Positions 25,209 to 36,645 of a stretch of 64,000 nt of DNA are shown here, piece after piece. How positions within the stretch are numbered: position 1 is the stretch's first letter; each line of letters begins with the position of its first letter. Source of the stretch: Cerioporus squamosus (lineage: Eukaryota > Basidiomycota > Agaricomycetes > Polyporales > Polyporaceae). Position numbers and translations under genes: made by a program. The notes beneath the pieces are model-generated. The model had not been told where the DNA came from. It did no database searches and was given only the letters and a program-made list of their open reading frames with translations. Location: assembly GCA_022592435.1 (NCBI GenBank), contig JABYQS010000037.1:124001-188000 (forward strand), given 5' to 3'.

Positions 25209-26597
25209 TCAGTCGTCGGTGATCTTGTACACCAATTTGCCCACAGTGTTCCCTCCTTTGGTGGCCAAGTCCGTCTGAGCCTCCCGAGCACCTTCAGTGG
25301 TGAACGGATACTGCTTGTGGATAGTTATCTTGAGCGCATTCGTCGAGATATATCCGAACAATTTGTCCCCATAGTACCGAGCCTCTTCGGGTGTATAGAT
25401 ATAGTTCGCCATCCTGAGAGGAAGAGGTTTGCGATATCAGCCGTCTCCTGAGGTAGAAGGGGAAGAGTCTCACGTCGGTCGGAGGAGGGCAAGGTTCTTC
25501 TCGACGAGCTTCAGCGGCGCAATGGGTTCCACTGGTCCGGATGCATTGCCGACGCTGACAAGCGTGCCCTTGCGCCGCACAAGCTTGAAGTTGTCCAAGA
25601 ATCTGTCAGGTACAGCGCATCAGCAAGCTGTCACTTGGATCACCTCGTCAGTCGCAGCTCAGGCCGCGCGACCTACGTGTCCTTGCCAACTCCATCGTAC
25701 ACAACATGCACGCCCTCGCCGCCCGTGAGCTCCAGCACGCGCTCGACGACGTTCTCCTTCGTGTACAGGATGACATGGTCCGCCCCGTGCGCCTTCGCGA
25801 CAGCGGCCTTCTCGGGGGTGGACGTCGTGCCGATGACGGTCGCGCCGGCCTTCTTGGCGAGCTGCGCGAGGAGGAGGCCGAAGCCGCCCGCGACGGTGTG
25901 CACGAGGACGACGTCGCCGGGCTTGACGCGGTAGGCCTCCTCGACGAAGGTGACGGCGGTGAGGCCCTGGAGCGTCGCCGCGGCGGCGGTGAGGAGGGAG
26001 ACGTTGGCGGGTAGGGGGAAGACCTTTGCCCAGGGGACGGCGATGTATTCGGCGTGCACTCCGAGGAAGTTCTGAGTGAGTTTATATGCGGGTGAGTGAG
26101 AGCTGGGAGCCTTGGATAGGTGCGTGGGACTAGACGTACGACAGCGACTTTGCTCCCGACCTGGAGGGCGCGCTTCTTGTACTCGTCGTTGGCGAGGACG
26201 GACGCGTCTGTGGGGAGCCCGACGACGGTGCCGGATGCTTCCATGCCGAGGACCTGTGGGAAGGACTTGATGGGGTACAGGCCTTTCCTGGGACGCAGAT
26301 GGGTCAGCACCGCTGCGGTGGCATCTCGACTCGGAGTTCGAGGTGGTCTAGACATCCGAGCAACCCGCACCTGTAGTACGTGTCGATGAAGTTGACACCT
26401 CCATAAGCGACCTAAACAACAGTCATCAGCTTCATACACCTGGGAGGGAGGTGAGCGAGGAAAGGAGCAGGCGGACTTACCTTAATCAAGACATCTCCCA
26501 GCGCTGGCTTGGGGAAAGGCAAGGTCTTGACCTCCAAGACGTCGATATCACCCGTCTTGTCGATCGCGATGGCCTTCACAGTGCTTGGGAACGACAT
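25209..26597 (-). CDS. ZTA1: NADPH:quinone oxidoreductase, zeta-crystallin type (Zta1-like)
   Basis: Medium-chain reductase that reduces quinones using NADPH, linked to oxidative stress. The start MSFPSTVKAIAIDKTGDIDV (ATG 26597) leads into VLIKVAYGGVNFIDTYYRKG after splicing. It continues with PQVLGMEASGTVVG, the Rossmann region (KPGDVVLVHTVAGGFG, GATVIGTTSTPEK), YDGVGKDTFLDNFKLV, RRKGTLVSVGNASGP and RYYGDKLFGYISTNALK. It ends GKLVYKITDD. These match yeast Zta1 along the whole length. No zinc-binding Cys cluster is present, as expected. An in-frame ATG at 26729 would add 44 residues and could make a targeting peptide, but the start at 26597 fits the family. Five or six introns. Confidence 0.88.
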
Positions 26598-27235
26598 GAT
26601 CCTGATCGTCTGTGCGCGTGGATCTTCGGAGGTAACGCTAGAAAGGTGGTGAGCGAGTTGCTCTGTTCGAGACGCTGCGCGAGTCTGCCAGTGTTTTGTA
26701 CTTCCTGCGATGACGGAGGATGGTATCATCGAGTCTATCGCTTGCGGTTATGCATTCCCACCGCGAGCCTTATCCATCTGGTAAGTCGACATCGGGAGGA
26801 CGGTTGTGGAATGGAACGGAACTCCGCGACCTCTGTTCCGTGGTCATACGATCGTATACCCTAATTCGGTCAGTGCGCATATACGGACTGTCCACTGGCA
26901 TTAATGCCATGCATGACTTTGATGTGCGACTCGCGCTCAGGCTGAGGCTGTATCGCCAACAGCATGCGCGCGTCGATTTCTCAGCTCTTCCCGGCGGCAG
27001 GCATGTAAGGGAGCTGTTATTAACTGAGACGGATCTGAGAGCGGTGCGCGAAAGCGGAACGCATCAAGGAGTCGTCTTCATCCTTGCGCACATTGCCGTG
27101 TCCATTGACGAGTTTCTGGGGCCGCCACAGGCCGCCACTCCATAACCATTCAGTCTATAATATATTCTATACATTGTCAGAGCCTCGAGTCCGGTGTGTT
27201 ACAAGTAGGCTGTACATATCATCCGTTACGCACGT
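26598..27235. other. Intergenic region between Zta1-like and P450 genes
   Basis: About 640 nt upstream of the reductase and downstream of the P450. The right end resembles the 3' flank of the P450 pseudogene at 48963 (shared GGACTCGAGG), so the duplicated block includes 3' flanking DNA. No gene seen. Confidence 0.5.
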
Positions 27236-29299
27236 CTACGCCTGTCGCTTCCGGAACATGATCTCCGCGCCGGAGTCAGGTAGGATGTTCGGACCAAAGC
27301 ACCAGTTCTCCGGCCTCGGTCCATCGTTGGCAAGCTTGATGTCGTAGTTGAGGACGATGAATGCGAGCATGGCCTTCAGTTCATTTGCCGCGAAAAAACG
27401 ACCAGCACTGTTCGGAAGGGATCAGCAACACGGAGCTGCATGCAAAGCATAAGACGCACCATGCGTGTTTCCCGTGTCCGAAAGGAATGTATTCGACGGA
27501 GGTGTTGACAAATTGATGCTTGGTGCCCTCGCCGTCTTCTCCACGCATGCGAGAGAAGCGGAATGGGTCGAATGTCGCAGCGTTATCGTAGATCGAGTCG
27601 TCATAGTGTTGTGGATACGACGCCGCGACAATGAGGGTGTCCTTCGGGATGAAGGTCCCGTCACTCAATGTGACGTCTACCAATGTCTTGCGAGTCACCG
27701 AGGCTACGTACACAGTTAGCGCTGTCAGTCGCATGCTCGATAAAAAGAACTGGTAGGCTTACTGAGAGCGATGCCATTGATACGCTGTGATTCCCGGAGG
27801 AAGCTATCGACCTTCCACATCTTGCTCATTGCGGCCTTCGTCCACCCTTCAGCTGCGACAATGGCCTCGACCTCCTCGCGGAGAGGCTTGCCGTAGTCTG
27901 GGCAGGCGGCGAGGTCAAGAAGTGCATGCGCGATGCTCTGCAGAACGGTTGTGGGTCAGCATATTGAGCCTCGAATGTATGTTTCGGCCACGTACATTCG
28001 ATGAAGTGTGTAGGGCAATGAAATTGACGAGCATAATCCTTTCAACGACCTGAACGTCGGAGTAGTTCCTCGGGATGGCGCTTTCGAGGATCCATTGGAG
28101 CATGTCGTTCTGCCAATTCGTGTGAGCTAGCAGCGAAACACGGAGTGGAGTACCCATACTAACAGGCTTTTCGGGATAGTCCTCGCCGTATTCCTCCATC
28201 TTCGCTCTTCGTTCGTCCAGTAGTGGCTTAAGATGAGGTACCGTTTGGCGAACGGTTTTCTTGACAGCACTGAAGTACTGCCCAAGAGACCTTAGGAAGC
28301 AAGAGGTGAGCCAGTACTACGACCAACTCGTCGTGGACGCACGTACGATTTCAAGCTCTGAGGAATGCAGCTGATCAACGCTATGTCCTTCAAGGTGTCT
28401 ATCGTGAACCGGACAGCCAAGTCGAGGTACTCCTGTTTCCGACCTAGGACTTTCGTCGGTTTGCAAAACGTGAGGCAACAATGACTCGTACGCACAGACA
28501 GGGAGGCCGACGAAGACGCGGTTGCTGGCGCGAGAGACAATCTTCAGGGTAGTCTGCATAGCATTGACAGTCGTCCATTCTGCAAGATGGAGTTGCCTCT
28601 CAGCCCTGATTTGAGGCATAGATATCAAGGGCACGTACCGTTGTCCTTCGCATGGATGTAGTCTGGCACGGCGACGCGAAGCTCGTCGATGACGTCTGGG
28701 AGGACCGCAGTGAGCGACCTCATGAGCTTGTCCTTGATAATGTCGACATGGAACGGGTCGTCGAATAACTCATGCCCGAGCGTGAACCTGAAGTGCACTA
28801 TCTTCAAGGCCCAGCGCCGCTAAGTCTCGTTCGAATGCCGTGAAAAGTGGAGGTACGTACCTCTTCGAGTCCCTCAATGAATGACACTTCCTCATCTGGC
28901 CTCTTCCTCAGCTCGTCCACCATCTTAGGGCCGGACACGACGACCATCCATTGCCCGATAAGCGCCACCTTAAACACGGAGCCATAGAACTGCGATTGGG
29001 TACAGGGTTAGCACGGCCAATTGGGGACATCTCAACATGGCCTTATGCACGTACTTGTTGGTAGCCCTCACGAAGCAGTGCCTTCGGCTTGCGCAGGAAG
29101 TTGATGGTGCTCAGGTAGGACAGGATGGGCACAGAGGGACCGCCGACAGTAGGGATATGGCTGAGCTGCGCCTGACGCATTAGTACTCAGGAAGTCGAAG
29201 AGGTGTGGAACCACGTACTGGGTCAGACCGCCATCGGACAAAGTAGACAGCTGCGAATATTGCGAGGACAGCGTACAGGATAGTTTGTGGGTCCTCCAT
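27236..29299 (-). CDS. Cytochrome P450, microsomal, intact copy A (CYP512-like)
   Basis: Monooxygenase of a basidiomycete family that resembles CYP512, members of which act on triterpenoids; substrate here unknown. The N-terminal anchor is MEDPQTILYAVLAIFAAVYF, then VRWRSDP and the proline hinge HIPTVGGPS. It contains GSVFKVALIGQWMVVVSG, the I-helix stretch ERIMLVNFIALHTSS, the K-helix ESQRING (ExxR), DNAATFDPFRFSRMR (PERF-like) and the haem loop FGHGKHAC|AGRFFAANELKAML. The Cys codon is completed across a 50-nt intron, and Ala replaces the usual Pro after it. The end is AEIMFRKRQA. About twelve short introns. I saw no disabling change. The nearly identical pseudogene at 46878-48963 lies in the opposite orientation. 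Confidence 0.85.
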
Positions 29300-29373
29300 G
29301 TCGCGTCTGGGACGGCAGGGGTGAGGTCAGCAATGTGACGGGTTGGCTGCGGCTAGACAGCAGATGCATAGAA

Positions 29374-29383
29374 CTTATATATG
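29374..29383 (-). promoter_or_regulatory. TATA box of P450 copy A
   Basis: Read on the minus strand, ATATATAAG lies about 75-85 nt upstream of the ATG at 29299, a good position for a fungal core promoter. Confidence 0.55.
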
Positions 29384-29993
29384 TACTCACTGGGCTCTCG
29401 TCACACGCTGGAGGAAACCAGGTTGAGGACGCGCCCTTGGGACAGAGTGCGAACCCGCACCGTAGGCGTTCGATTAATTGCAGCTATACCGGAGTGTGTT
29501 GCGAATAGCCTTTGTGATAATCGACCTGTTGACACTGACAGGGCTCGGGCAACTATGTAGTCGGTTCGGGTGGCGCCCGTGCCGGAATGCACGACACTTG
29601 TGGTCACTCCTTCTCCTGATCGTTCATGAGCTGAAATTGTGGCATTCGTGCATACTATTGCTCCTGCTTGATTTCTGCTGCAAGAGACAAGGTAATCGAG
29701 CATACGAGCAAGGCGGAGGGAGCAGACATTAGGCGCCTATGCCGTGCCACAAGATGGCTCGGAGCCGGGAGGATTGGTCGGATCTGACGCTAGCGCGGCC
29801 GAAATAACGTCAACTGTTCTCAAGAGACTGCGAACACTAGTGACTCACCAGAGGAGAGAAGGAGGAGAAACCGTCACAAATCGAACTCAACTTGGACATT
29901 CGCTTGCCGACGGCCCACCCCTCCTCGGATATGTTACAGAGGCACTCGCGGTCAGCCTGCCCCGCGCGACTTCAAGATTCATGTTGTAGAGGA
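29384..29993. other. Intergenic region between P450 copy A and the P450 relic
   Basis: About 600 nt with no recognised gene. It carries the upstream region of copy A. I saw no further P450 similarity here. Confidence 0.45.
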
Positions 29994-30612
29994 TTAAACG
30001 TCCACTGGAGCATGTCGTTCGGCTTGTATTCCCAGTCGTCTCCTATGTTGCTCCATTGACGCTTTCTTCTCGTCCAGAATTGGCTTGAGGTATTGCACCG
30101 CGCGGTTCAGTGATGTCTTGGTCTGACTGACCAAGGACCAACAAGTCTTCATGAGATACGAACTAGACCATATGCCGATAGACGACTTCGCGTACGGTTT
30201 CAAAGGTCGCGGAACGAGAATCAGGATGTCTCGGTCCTTGATGACAGCCCTCGCGAACATGACCGTAAATTCAAGGTAGCCCTCGTTGCGGCCTATAGGC
30301 GATTAGCACGACTGTCGGCGACAGGGCAGGTGATGTATGTGCACACAGAGAAGGCCGACGAAGACTCGGTTGCTGGCACGAGCGATGATATGCTGCATCG
30401 TAGGCATGACGGTGATGGTGACCCAGTCTGTGAGAGAGAGAACATCAGACCCCCATCACTGATGATGTAGAGGTGTACGCACTACTGTCGTCCTTGGCAG
30501 GGATGTATTCTTGCGCTGCAAGACTGAGTTAGTCGACCACGTCTGGCAGCACCGCGTGAAGGGTTCGCGTCAGCTTCTCTCTGACGATGTCGATGTGGTA
30601 AGGATCCATGAT
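29994..30612 (-). pseudogene. P450 relic, central part only
   Basis: Minus-strand fragments match the middle of the intact P450 at 42147-44156: DPYHIDIVREKLTRTL, AVLPDVVD then a stop codon TAA at 30529-30531 where the intact gene has a Glu codon, AAQEYIPAKDD, FARAVIKDRDILIL, and LNRAVQYLKPILDEKKAS. It ends in NDMLQW-like sequence. The membrane anchor, I-helix, ExxR and haem loop are all missing. It is therefore a truncated, non-functional copy. Confidence 0.8.
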
Positions 30613-31045
30613 GGCAGCTGGGTGTGATTTACAGTAGAAGATCGCATACAGCAGTGAGTGCACATACCGCCCGATGGGACGTTCGGTCGCCAGTTGCGCG
30701 AGGAGGAGTTACACCGCAATGCCCTTCGAAGGGCACCGTTTCCCTGGAGACGCAGGGGCCCGAGTGCTGTTCCTATGACTCTGAAGCTTGAAAGCCTTCG
30801 ATATGCCAAGATTAACAGCCTTGACAGTGACTTCATGCAAAGTCCACTCCGGTCTCTGACAAAACGACATGACCGCGAAGGCGTTGTGGTGTATAAGGCA
30901 ACCCGAGATGAATACATTGCAGATGCTACCTTCGACGACGTATCAGCGAAGGCTTAGAGCTAGAGCTAAGACGTGAAGGAACCTACCTATGTTACAATGG
31001 AAGTTCGTGTGTTGACCGTCCGACATGCCCGATATGCCCGCCCAC
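30613..31045. other. Intergenic stretch, no gene recognised
   Basis: A 99-codon plus-strand frame (30658-30957) is present but has no family resemblance or splice-consistent partners. It probably lies in the 3' flank of the phosphatase and the broken flank of the P450 relic. Confidence 0.4.
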
Positions 31046-32257
31046 TCATACAATGTTCTGACCAGCACCCGAAGAAGCGAAAGCAGCGATCAACGTCTCG
31101 TAGATCATGAGGACCTGGTCATCGCGCTGGACCATTCCCGGCCTCTGCTCCCTCAGCGAGTCGATCTCCTGCGCGACCATATCCTCCTGCAGCTCCTCCG
31201 GCAACGGACCAAGGGGCGACGGAGGCAGCGGGGGTATCTTCGTGTCCTGTGCCGTCGGCGGCGACAGCAAACGGTAGTGTCGCAACAACGAGCACAGCGC
31301 GATGAACGCGCCCGTGCGTCCAACGCCGGCAGAGCAGTTGACCATGATGGGCGGGTTCGGGTCCAGGTCAGCGATGCCACTGTAAAGCGACAGGTCGCGG
31401 TTCGTCTCGTCGACGAGTCGTGTGAAGCGCAGGAGACCTTCACGATCCTCGCGCGCGGGCACGCCATGGTCGGGCCACGACGCATACAGAAGGTGCTGGA
31501 AGACCACCGGCTCCCCCGTCGGGACGCGATCGCGTGAGAGCGGCTGCAAGGCGACGACGCTCTGCACGCAATGTGCATGATCGAGTGTGCGCGAACGCGT
31601 CAGAGTGACCTGGATCGGAGGGTCCTGGCGGTCCTCGGGCCCGGGCTCGATGACCCACGACTGGCCCTCGATGGGCGGGAAGTAGACGTGTGCCTTGCGC
31701 ATGCCGCCTTCGAGGTTCTGCGTGAGCTGAACAATCGTCCGCACGCGGTTGACGTGACGGAGGTTAGACATGGAGGAGCCGGGTGGAGGGGAGATGCCTT
31801 CGAGGATGACGCTCAGGAAGGCGTGCGCGGTATGGGGGAGGGGTGCTTGTGTTGCGATCCACCACTTTCCACCAGCTAGCTCACGCACCCAGTTGGCATT
31901 GAGGTACCTCCCCGAAGTGCACGAACTGGGGCACTCGTGGTCGGGTTCTCCGGGGCATACTACGACGCGCGTGCGGTCGTAGGGATAGATGTCCGCGTAG
32001 CGATTGAGGGGTTCGTTGTTGGGGTCGGATCCGGCAGATATGGAGTAGTGAGCGACATGCTCAGAGTTCGCAGCCCAGGAAGACGCGAGATGGGAAATCC
32101 TATGCCTTTTGGACGGGTGGGACTGGTGCCGGGAAACCGCGCGTGCTGCCATGCGCGCCCGCTCGCGCTTTCCCAGTATGCGGAGAACTTCGGTGATGTG
32201 CTCGGCATTGTGAGCGCGTTCGAGCCAAGCTGGCACTCCCGGCATTATTTTCGACAT
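31046..32257 (-). CDS. Classical protein tyrosine phosphatase, intronless
   Basis: Phosphotyrosine-specific phosphatase, 403 residues, cytosolic in type (no signal or membrane segment). The landmarks of the fold are in order: LNRYADIYPYDRTRV (substrate loop), NANWVRELAGGKWWIATQAP, TIVQLTQNLEGGM, YASWPDHGVPAR (WPD loop with the general acid Asp), VNCSAGVGRTGAFIAL (P-loop with catalytic Cys and Arg) and QRDDQVLMIYE (Q-loop). All catalytic residues are present. The frame stays open upstream to 32728, but the ATG at 32257 (MSKIMPGVPAWLERAHN) begins the natural helix, and the longer version would overlap the divergent gene. The absence of introns is unusual in this intron-rich window. Confidence 0.9.
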   Translation of the reverse strand: MSKIMPGVPAWLERAHNAEHITEVLRILGKRERARMAARAVSRHQSHPSKRHRISHLASSWAANSEHVAHYSISAGSDPNNEPLNRYADIYPYDRTRVVVCPGEPDHECPSSCTSGRYLNANWVRELAGGKWWIATQAPLPHTAHAFLSVILEGISPPPGSSMSNLRHVNRVRTIVQLTQNLEGGMRKAHVYFPPIEGQSWVIEPGPEDRQDPPIQVTLTRSRTLDHAHCVQSVVALQPLSRDRVPTGEPVVFQHLLYASWPDHGVPAREDREGLLRFTRLVDETNRDLSLYSGIADLDPNPPIMVNCSAGVGRTGAFIALCSLLRHYRLLSPPTAQDTKIPPLPPSPLGPLPEELQEDMVAQEIDSLREQRPGMVQRDDQVLMIYETLIAAFASSGAGQNIV

Positions 32258-32471
32258 GGGTGTATGGAAGAGAGTCGAGCGCAAGCAGTCTTGAGGAGAG
32301 CAGGATCCCAGATATGACATCGTGTCACGTGCATTTTCGTGAGGTCTTCCGAGTCCTTCTGCTCCTCGCCAAGGACGCAGAAGGACCACGCAGACTCCAG
32401 AGCGAGTGCAGTACTGTATATTCAGTGGCAGAAGACGCACCCATGACCCTTGATCCCCGAGAGGAGCAACC

Positions 32472-33031
32472 ATGACAGAAGACCTGCAGCCATTGATCAA
32501 CGCGGAGACAAAGATCAAGTGTGTCGCGTCCGGGAAACTCATTTGAAGATCTAGTCTGACCCCAGGATGTAGAGTGAGCTCGACGCTTGACAAGAGCGTC
32601 GGAAAGAAGAATCTCACCGACGGTAGCCCGGAGACGTGCTGGACCTCGCAACAAGTACGCGGCCCCCCACCATGAGAACTCGAACTCCCAGCACTGACCC
32701 GACCTTCGCCTCCCAGGGAACTCCTCAATACATCCAGCTATCCTTCCCTTCCCCAGTCGTCCCCAAGAGAATAGAAATCACCTTCCAGGGCGGGTTCGTC
32801 GGGACGCGATGTTCGGTTGAATGCTTGTCAAGGGGAGAGAAGACGTGGGCAGTCTTGACGCGGATATACCCCGAGGACGTGAACCGGAAGCAGACGTTCG
32901 AGCTCGTTCCGAACGATGCACGTTTGACGGAGGGAGGCGTGGAGAGCTTGAAGCTGGTCTTCGAGGAGAGCTCAGACTTCTTTGGAAGGATCACGGTGTA
33001 CGACATGCAGTTATTCGGGGTAATCCCATAG
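32472..33031 (+). CDS. NR2C2AP/TRA16-like protein with F5/8 type C (discoidin) fold
   Basis: 147 residues in three exons (32472-32518, 32573-32654, 32717-33031). Joined, they read INAETKIKVSSTLDKSVGKK, DGSPETCWTSQQ|GTPQYIQLS, ITFQGGFVGTRC, RIYPEDVNRKQTFEL and ESSDFFGRITVYDMQLFG. This follows the human nuclear receptor 2C2-associated protein along its whole length, including the PEDxNxxQTF and DFFGR blocks. Those proteins are a stand-alone discoidin-like beta-sandwich; no clear role is known in fungi. It is divergent from the phosphatase, with start codons about 215 nt apart, so they share a promoter region. Confidence 0.82.
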
Positions 33032-33250
33032 CAGCAACGAAGTGAATGACATGATAGAGCACAACAGCAAGTTACGCGTGCGGGAGGTTGTGGTCGCGAA
33101 ATACGATGTGATGAGGCGTGTCGCGTCGCGTCGAGCTGTCTCACGGGGACCGGCAAACAGGAGCGCGCGTATGTACATATGTATATACACATAGAGTGTC
33201 CGACGTTCAACTTCGCAGGCATCACGTATCTCCCCCAAAACGATACCTAC

Positions 33251-34668
33251 TCAGTATGGTACTTCGGAGAAGGGCATAGAATCCTGTGATGAGTAGCAAC
33301 TGTTCAGAGGCTGGATAGCAAAATAGAGCGGAACATCACCCACATTCCGGTCGCGTACCTCCAGGATGCCCTGCTCACGCACCGCAGGGAGCAACGTAGC
33401 GAAGACATCACCAAGATTGCGCTTCTCCCGTGGCGGTGGGCCCCATCCCGGGCAGACGTCGATGACGAACGATGCCAATGACGGGATCCGACACAGTGTG
33501 CGGTCCAAGTCGTCCCACTCCATGGAGAAGATGGGGTCTTTATCATCGTCCTCCGAGTCTGTATCGAGATGCAGCGTCATACGCCTCAGGCTGGGCGGTA
33601 CCCCTCTTCTGAGGATGTCCACGCATGCGCGGAAACGAGACGACATGGTTTCAAGGTTGACGATGCGGCCTGTCGAGTACCCCGCCAACGACAAGACCAG
33701 CGAGGTGAGCCTCGAGCAGTCAGAGAGAGGAAGCGACTTCCAGACATCAGAGTCTACACGTCCACTGCATTAGCAAAGGCATGGAACACACTTGAATGGG
33801 ACAGCTCACCTGTCTCAGAGAGCCCGCTAAGATCGCTGCAGTCTAGTCGGAGGTATTGAAGCGAACTCCGGACTCGTTGCAGGAAGCCACCCAAAAGCCC
33901 TACGGTCTCCACGCAGCTGACGGCCATCGTAAGCACATCGAATCGCTCGAGCGTGGCATCCTCGCGAATGGCATGCAGGACCGCGGCAAGGACATGCGGA
34001 CTGAGACTATACAGCTCGATCGCCCGAATCTCTACGGGGCCCGGTAGCTTGAGGACCTGCTCCGACTCATCCTCGTCGCATCTCCCCTGGGCGCAATCCC
34101 CACGAAGGATGAGATGGTCAATGGAAGGAAACAGAGCGATCAAGCTGAAGAGAGCAGGAAACGTTCTGCTGCGAAGGGAGTGTGTGGGGACGTCGGCATA
34201 GTCTAAAGACTGTATGGCATGGAGTCGCGATTGGGACTGAGGCGGAGCAGAACCGTTCAACCTGAGGAACTGCAGGCGCAAGCTCTGCAGCATCGGCAGC
34301 TTGGAGAGGAAACCCTCCATAGATGGAACGGAGATCGTGCTGCAGGAGTCTATCCAAAGTCGGGAATTGGCCTGTCGGGCAGTCGAGTGACCGACTAGCT
34401 CGAGGTGGAGGATGTAGATGGCAACATGGGGAGACGCACTGAGGAAGTCTTCGAAGTCAGTGAAGGGTCTCCGCCAGTCAGTCACCTTCACGGATCTGAA
34501 AAGGATGGAGTGGCTCGCAGGTTCCCATGTCTTGCAGACCAGGGAGCACGCCTTGAGCGACTGTGTCTTGCCTTCTAGATGGCCAAGGATCGCGTACAGA
34601 ATGTCGACGGCCACTTGCTGCATCCTCTGGAATCGCATTAGATCGATTGAATACACTAGCGGACCCAT
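33251..34668 (-). CDS. F-box protein, tandem copy 1
   Basis: Probable substrate receptor of an SCF ubiquitin ligase. The N-terminal F-box reads VAVDILYAILGHLEGKTQSL and CSLVCKTWEPASHSILFRSV. A degenerate leucine-rich region follows (LPMLQSLRLQFLRLN, IDHLILRGD, SLQYLRLDCSDLSGL). One intron near 33765-33810 joins LSGLSET to DSDVWKSLPLSDCSRLTSL. The second exon carries MEWDDLDRTLCRIPSLASFV and ends near EVRDRNVGDV and SMPFSEVPY. The start is uncertain: ATGs at 34668, 34638 and 34623 are all in frame, and an upstream exon ending near 34683 is possible, as in the neighbouring paralogue. Confidence 0.78.
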
Positions 34669-34980
34669 GGGAGGACGTACCGGTGTCGGCTGCGATCGTT
34701 GTGGCTGTCGACTGTGTCGACGGGCTTTTGGTAAGAGACATCCTGAGGCATCTGATAAGTGCCAGATCTCCCACGGTCACTCTCCGTGTCGATGCGACCG
34801 CAACAGACCCATATGCATTAGTTCTCCTCGAGGGGGGTGGCTGGAGACGCCGTGCAGGTGGACATGAGGGTGGGCATGAGGTCGAGTCCTCGTGGTGCCA
34901 GCCGACTCGGTACAATATAGAAGTCGTTAGACCCGGATCGAGGACATATCGAGTCGCAGCACTGGACTTCACCTACGACG

Positions 34981-36350
34981 TCACACCTGGCGAACCTCCA
35001 AGATACCTCTGTCGCGTACTCCGGGGATCAAGGCGCAAACGACTCAACGCTCACATACCTGCCGCCGGCCGATATGATACAGCTCGGCGGAGGGAAGCAG
35101 AGGTCGATGACGAAGGCCTTCAGCGACGGGATCCGACACAGCACGCGGTCCATATCGGCCCATTCCAACGAACACAGAGAGCTGTCTGATTTGGCCGCAC
35201 CCAGCCGCAGGATGGTTTGCTCAAGAGAGGATGGCAGAGCCCCACTGATTATGAGCTTGTACGCGCGGAAGCAGCGCTCCCTGGCATCGTAGGCCCGCGA
35301 TGTGATTGATGGCAACTTCAGAGCGAGGGTCAAGGTAGTGAGGTTCGGGCATTCGGAGAGACGCAGCTTGTCCCACTCGTCGTATTCTACGGAAATATAT
35401 GAACGTAAGTGTAGGTGCGTCCTGAAGACCTGGCTGGGTAATGGCTTACCTGTGTCAGAACGAATGGCAAGTACCATGGGGTCAAAGCGAAGATGCCTGA
35501 CTGAATGCCGGAAGCAGCGCAGGAAGTCCCCAATTACGGGAACACACCCGTACGTGTCGTGTATACAAACTGTCAACGATTCAAACGACCTGTTGAGCGG
35601 CGCGGTCTCGCCAATGGCCCGGGACACGACTGCAAGCACCTTGGAGCTGAGGTGCTTCAGTTCGAGGCTGCGGATGTCGACCTGCGCGGGTATCTCGTAG
35701 TCAAGCATAACATCCTCGTCCGCGGCATGTTCCACTTCGGCGTTGTCACCTGTGAGGGCAAGATGACCTATGTAGGAAAACAAGGCGATCACATTGAGAA
35801 GTTCGGGGAGCGTGCTGTCCTCGTGAGATATCGGCGGGACGTTTTGAAAGACGAGAAAGTCCAATGATGGCCGCCGAACCTGGCACCGGGGAAGGGGAAG
35901 CGGGGCAAGAACTCCCTCGTAGGCGAGGTTGATGAGATGCAAGCGGCGCAGCGATGGGAGCTTCGAGAGAATCCGTGCAAGCAGCGAGACGTCCAGTGCA
36001 CTACAATATACGACGGAGAAACTCGAGCCAAGCAGCTCGAGGCCTGTACGTCCGACCAAACGCAGGTCCACGATGTAGTCGGCAAGATGAGCCGCCGCGC
36101 CGAGGAAGTCATCGAAGGCCGTATATGACGCCTTGAAGTCGTCCACGCTCAGCGAGTGGAAGAGTACGGAACGACTCGCTGGCTCCCATATCTTGCAGAC
36201 CAACGAACACGTAGCCAGCGACTGCGTGTCGTCGCGCAACTGATCGAAGAGCGAACAGATGATGTCAGTGGGTAGTTGAAGCACCTTCGCTGTCGCTGCA
36301 AAGAAACAGTGTTAGATTGGTGGTCCGAATGCAAACGGAGGCGTACCCAT
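34981..36350 (-). CDS. F-box protein, tandem copy 2
   Basis: Paralogue of the gene immediately downstream, same strand and same layout. The F-box is LPTDIICSLFDQLRDDTQSL, then CSLVCKIWEPASRSVLFHSL. Leucine-rich segments follow (LPSLRRLHLINLAYEG, IGHLALTGDN, SVRHLRFDPM), then LSECPNLTTLTLALKLP and LEWADMDRVLCRIPSLKAFV. The long frame starts on GTG at 36284. Reading back through a 50-nt intron gives MATAKVLQLPTDII with ATG at 36350. At the 3' end, splicing after AGG-type sequence near 35055 would give GILEVRQV and a stop at 34981-34983, matching GILEVRD in the paralogue. Without that splice the frame ends at 35028. Confidence 0.75.
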
Positions 36351-36645
36351 GGTGCAGAGTGCCTTGTGGTTGAGTGTCGAGAGTGAACTCTTGAGGCAAG
36401 TCTTAGTAAGTCAGCGTTCAGATAGCATGTTTCTCACGACTAGAGTATCGTCATACTGATTCTGTGGCCCGAGCCTTGCCCGAGCCGCGTACGAGTCCGC
36501 CATGAAGAATGCTGCGGCGTCTCGACGGCAGCCTCTCCGTTCGACTACAGTCCGGCATATGATACAAGGATGAGGGTCTATGGAGTATGTATACAGCAAC
36601 CATGAGATCTAGTCAGCAGACAACAACAGACAAAGCAAAGAGCAG

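Noticed and set aside
32258..32728. Upstream extension of the tyrosine phosphatase frame to 560 residues
   Set aside because: It overlaps the divergent NR2C2AP-like gene, is low in family resemblance, and the ATG at 32257 begins a natural N-terminal helix.
34478..34972. 164-codon minus-strand frame between the two F-box genes
   Set aside because: It overlaps the first F-box gene in another frame and the spacer; no domain resemblance.
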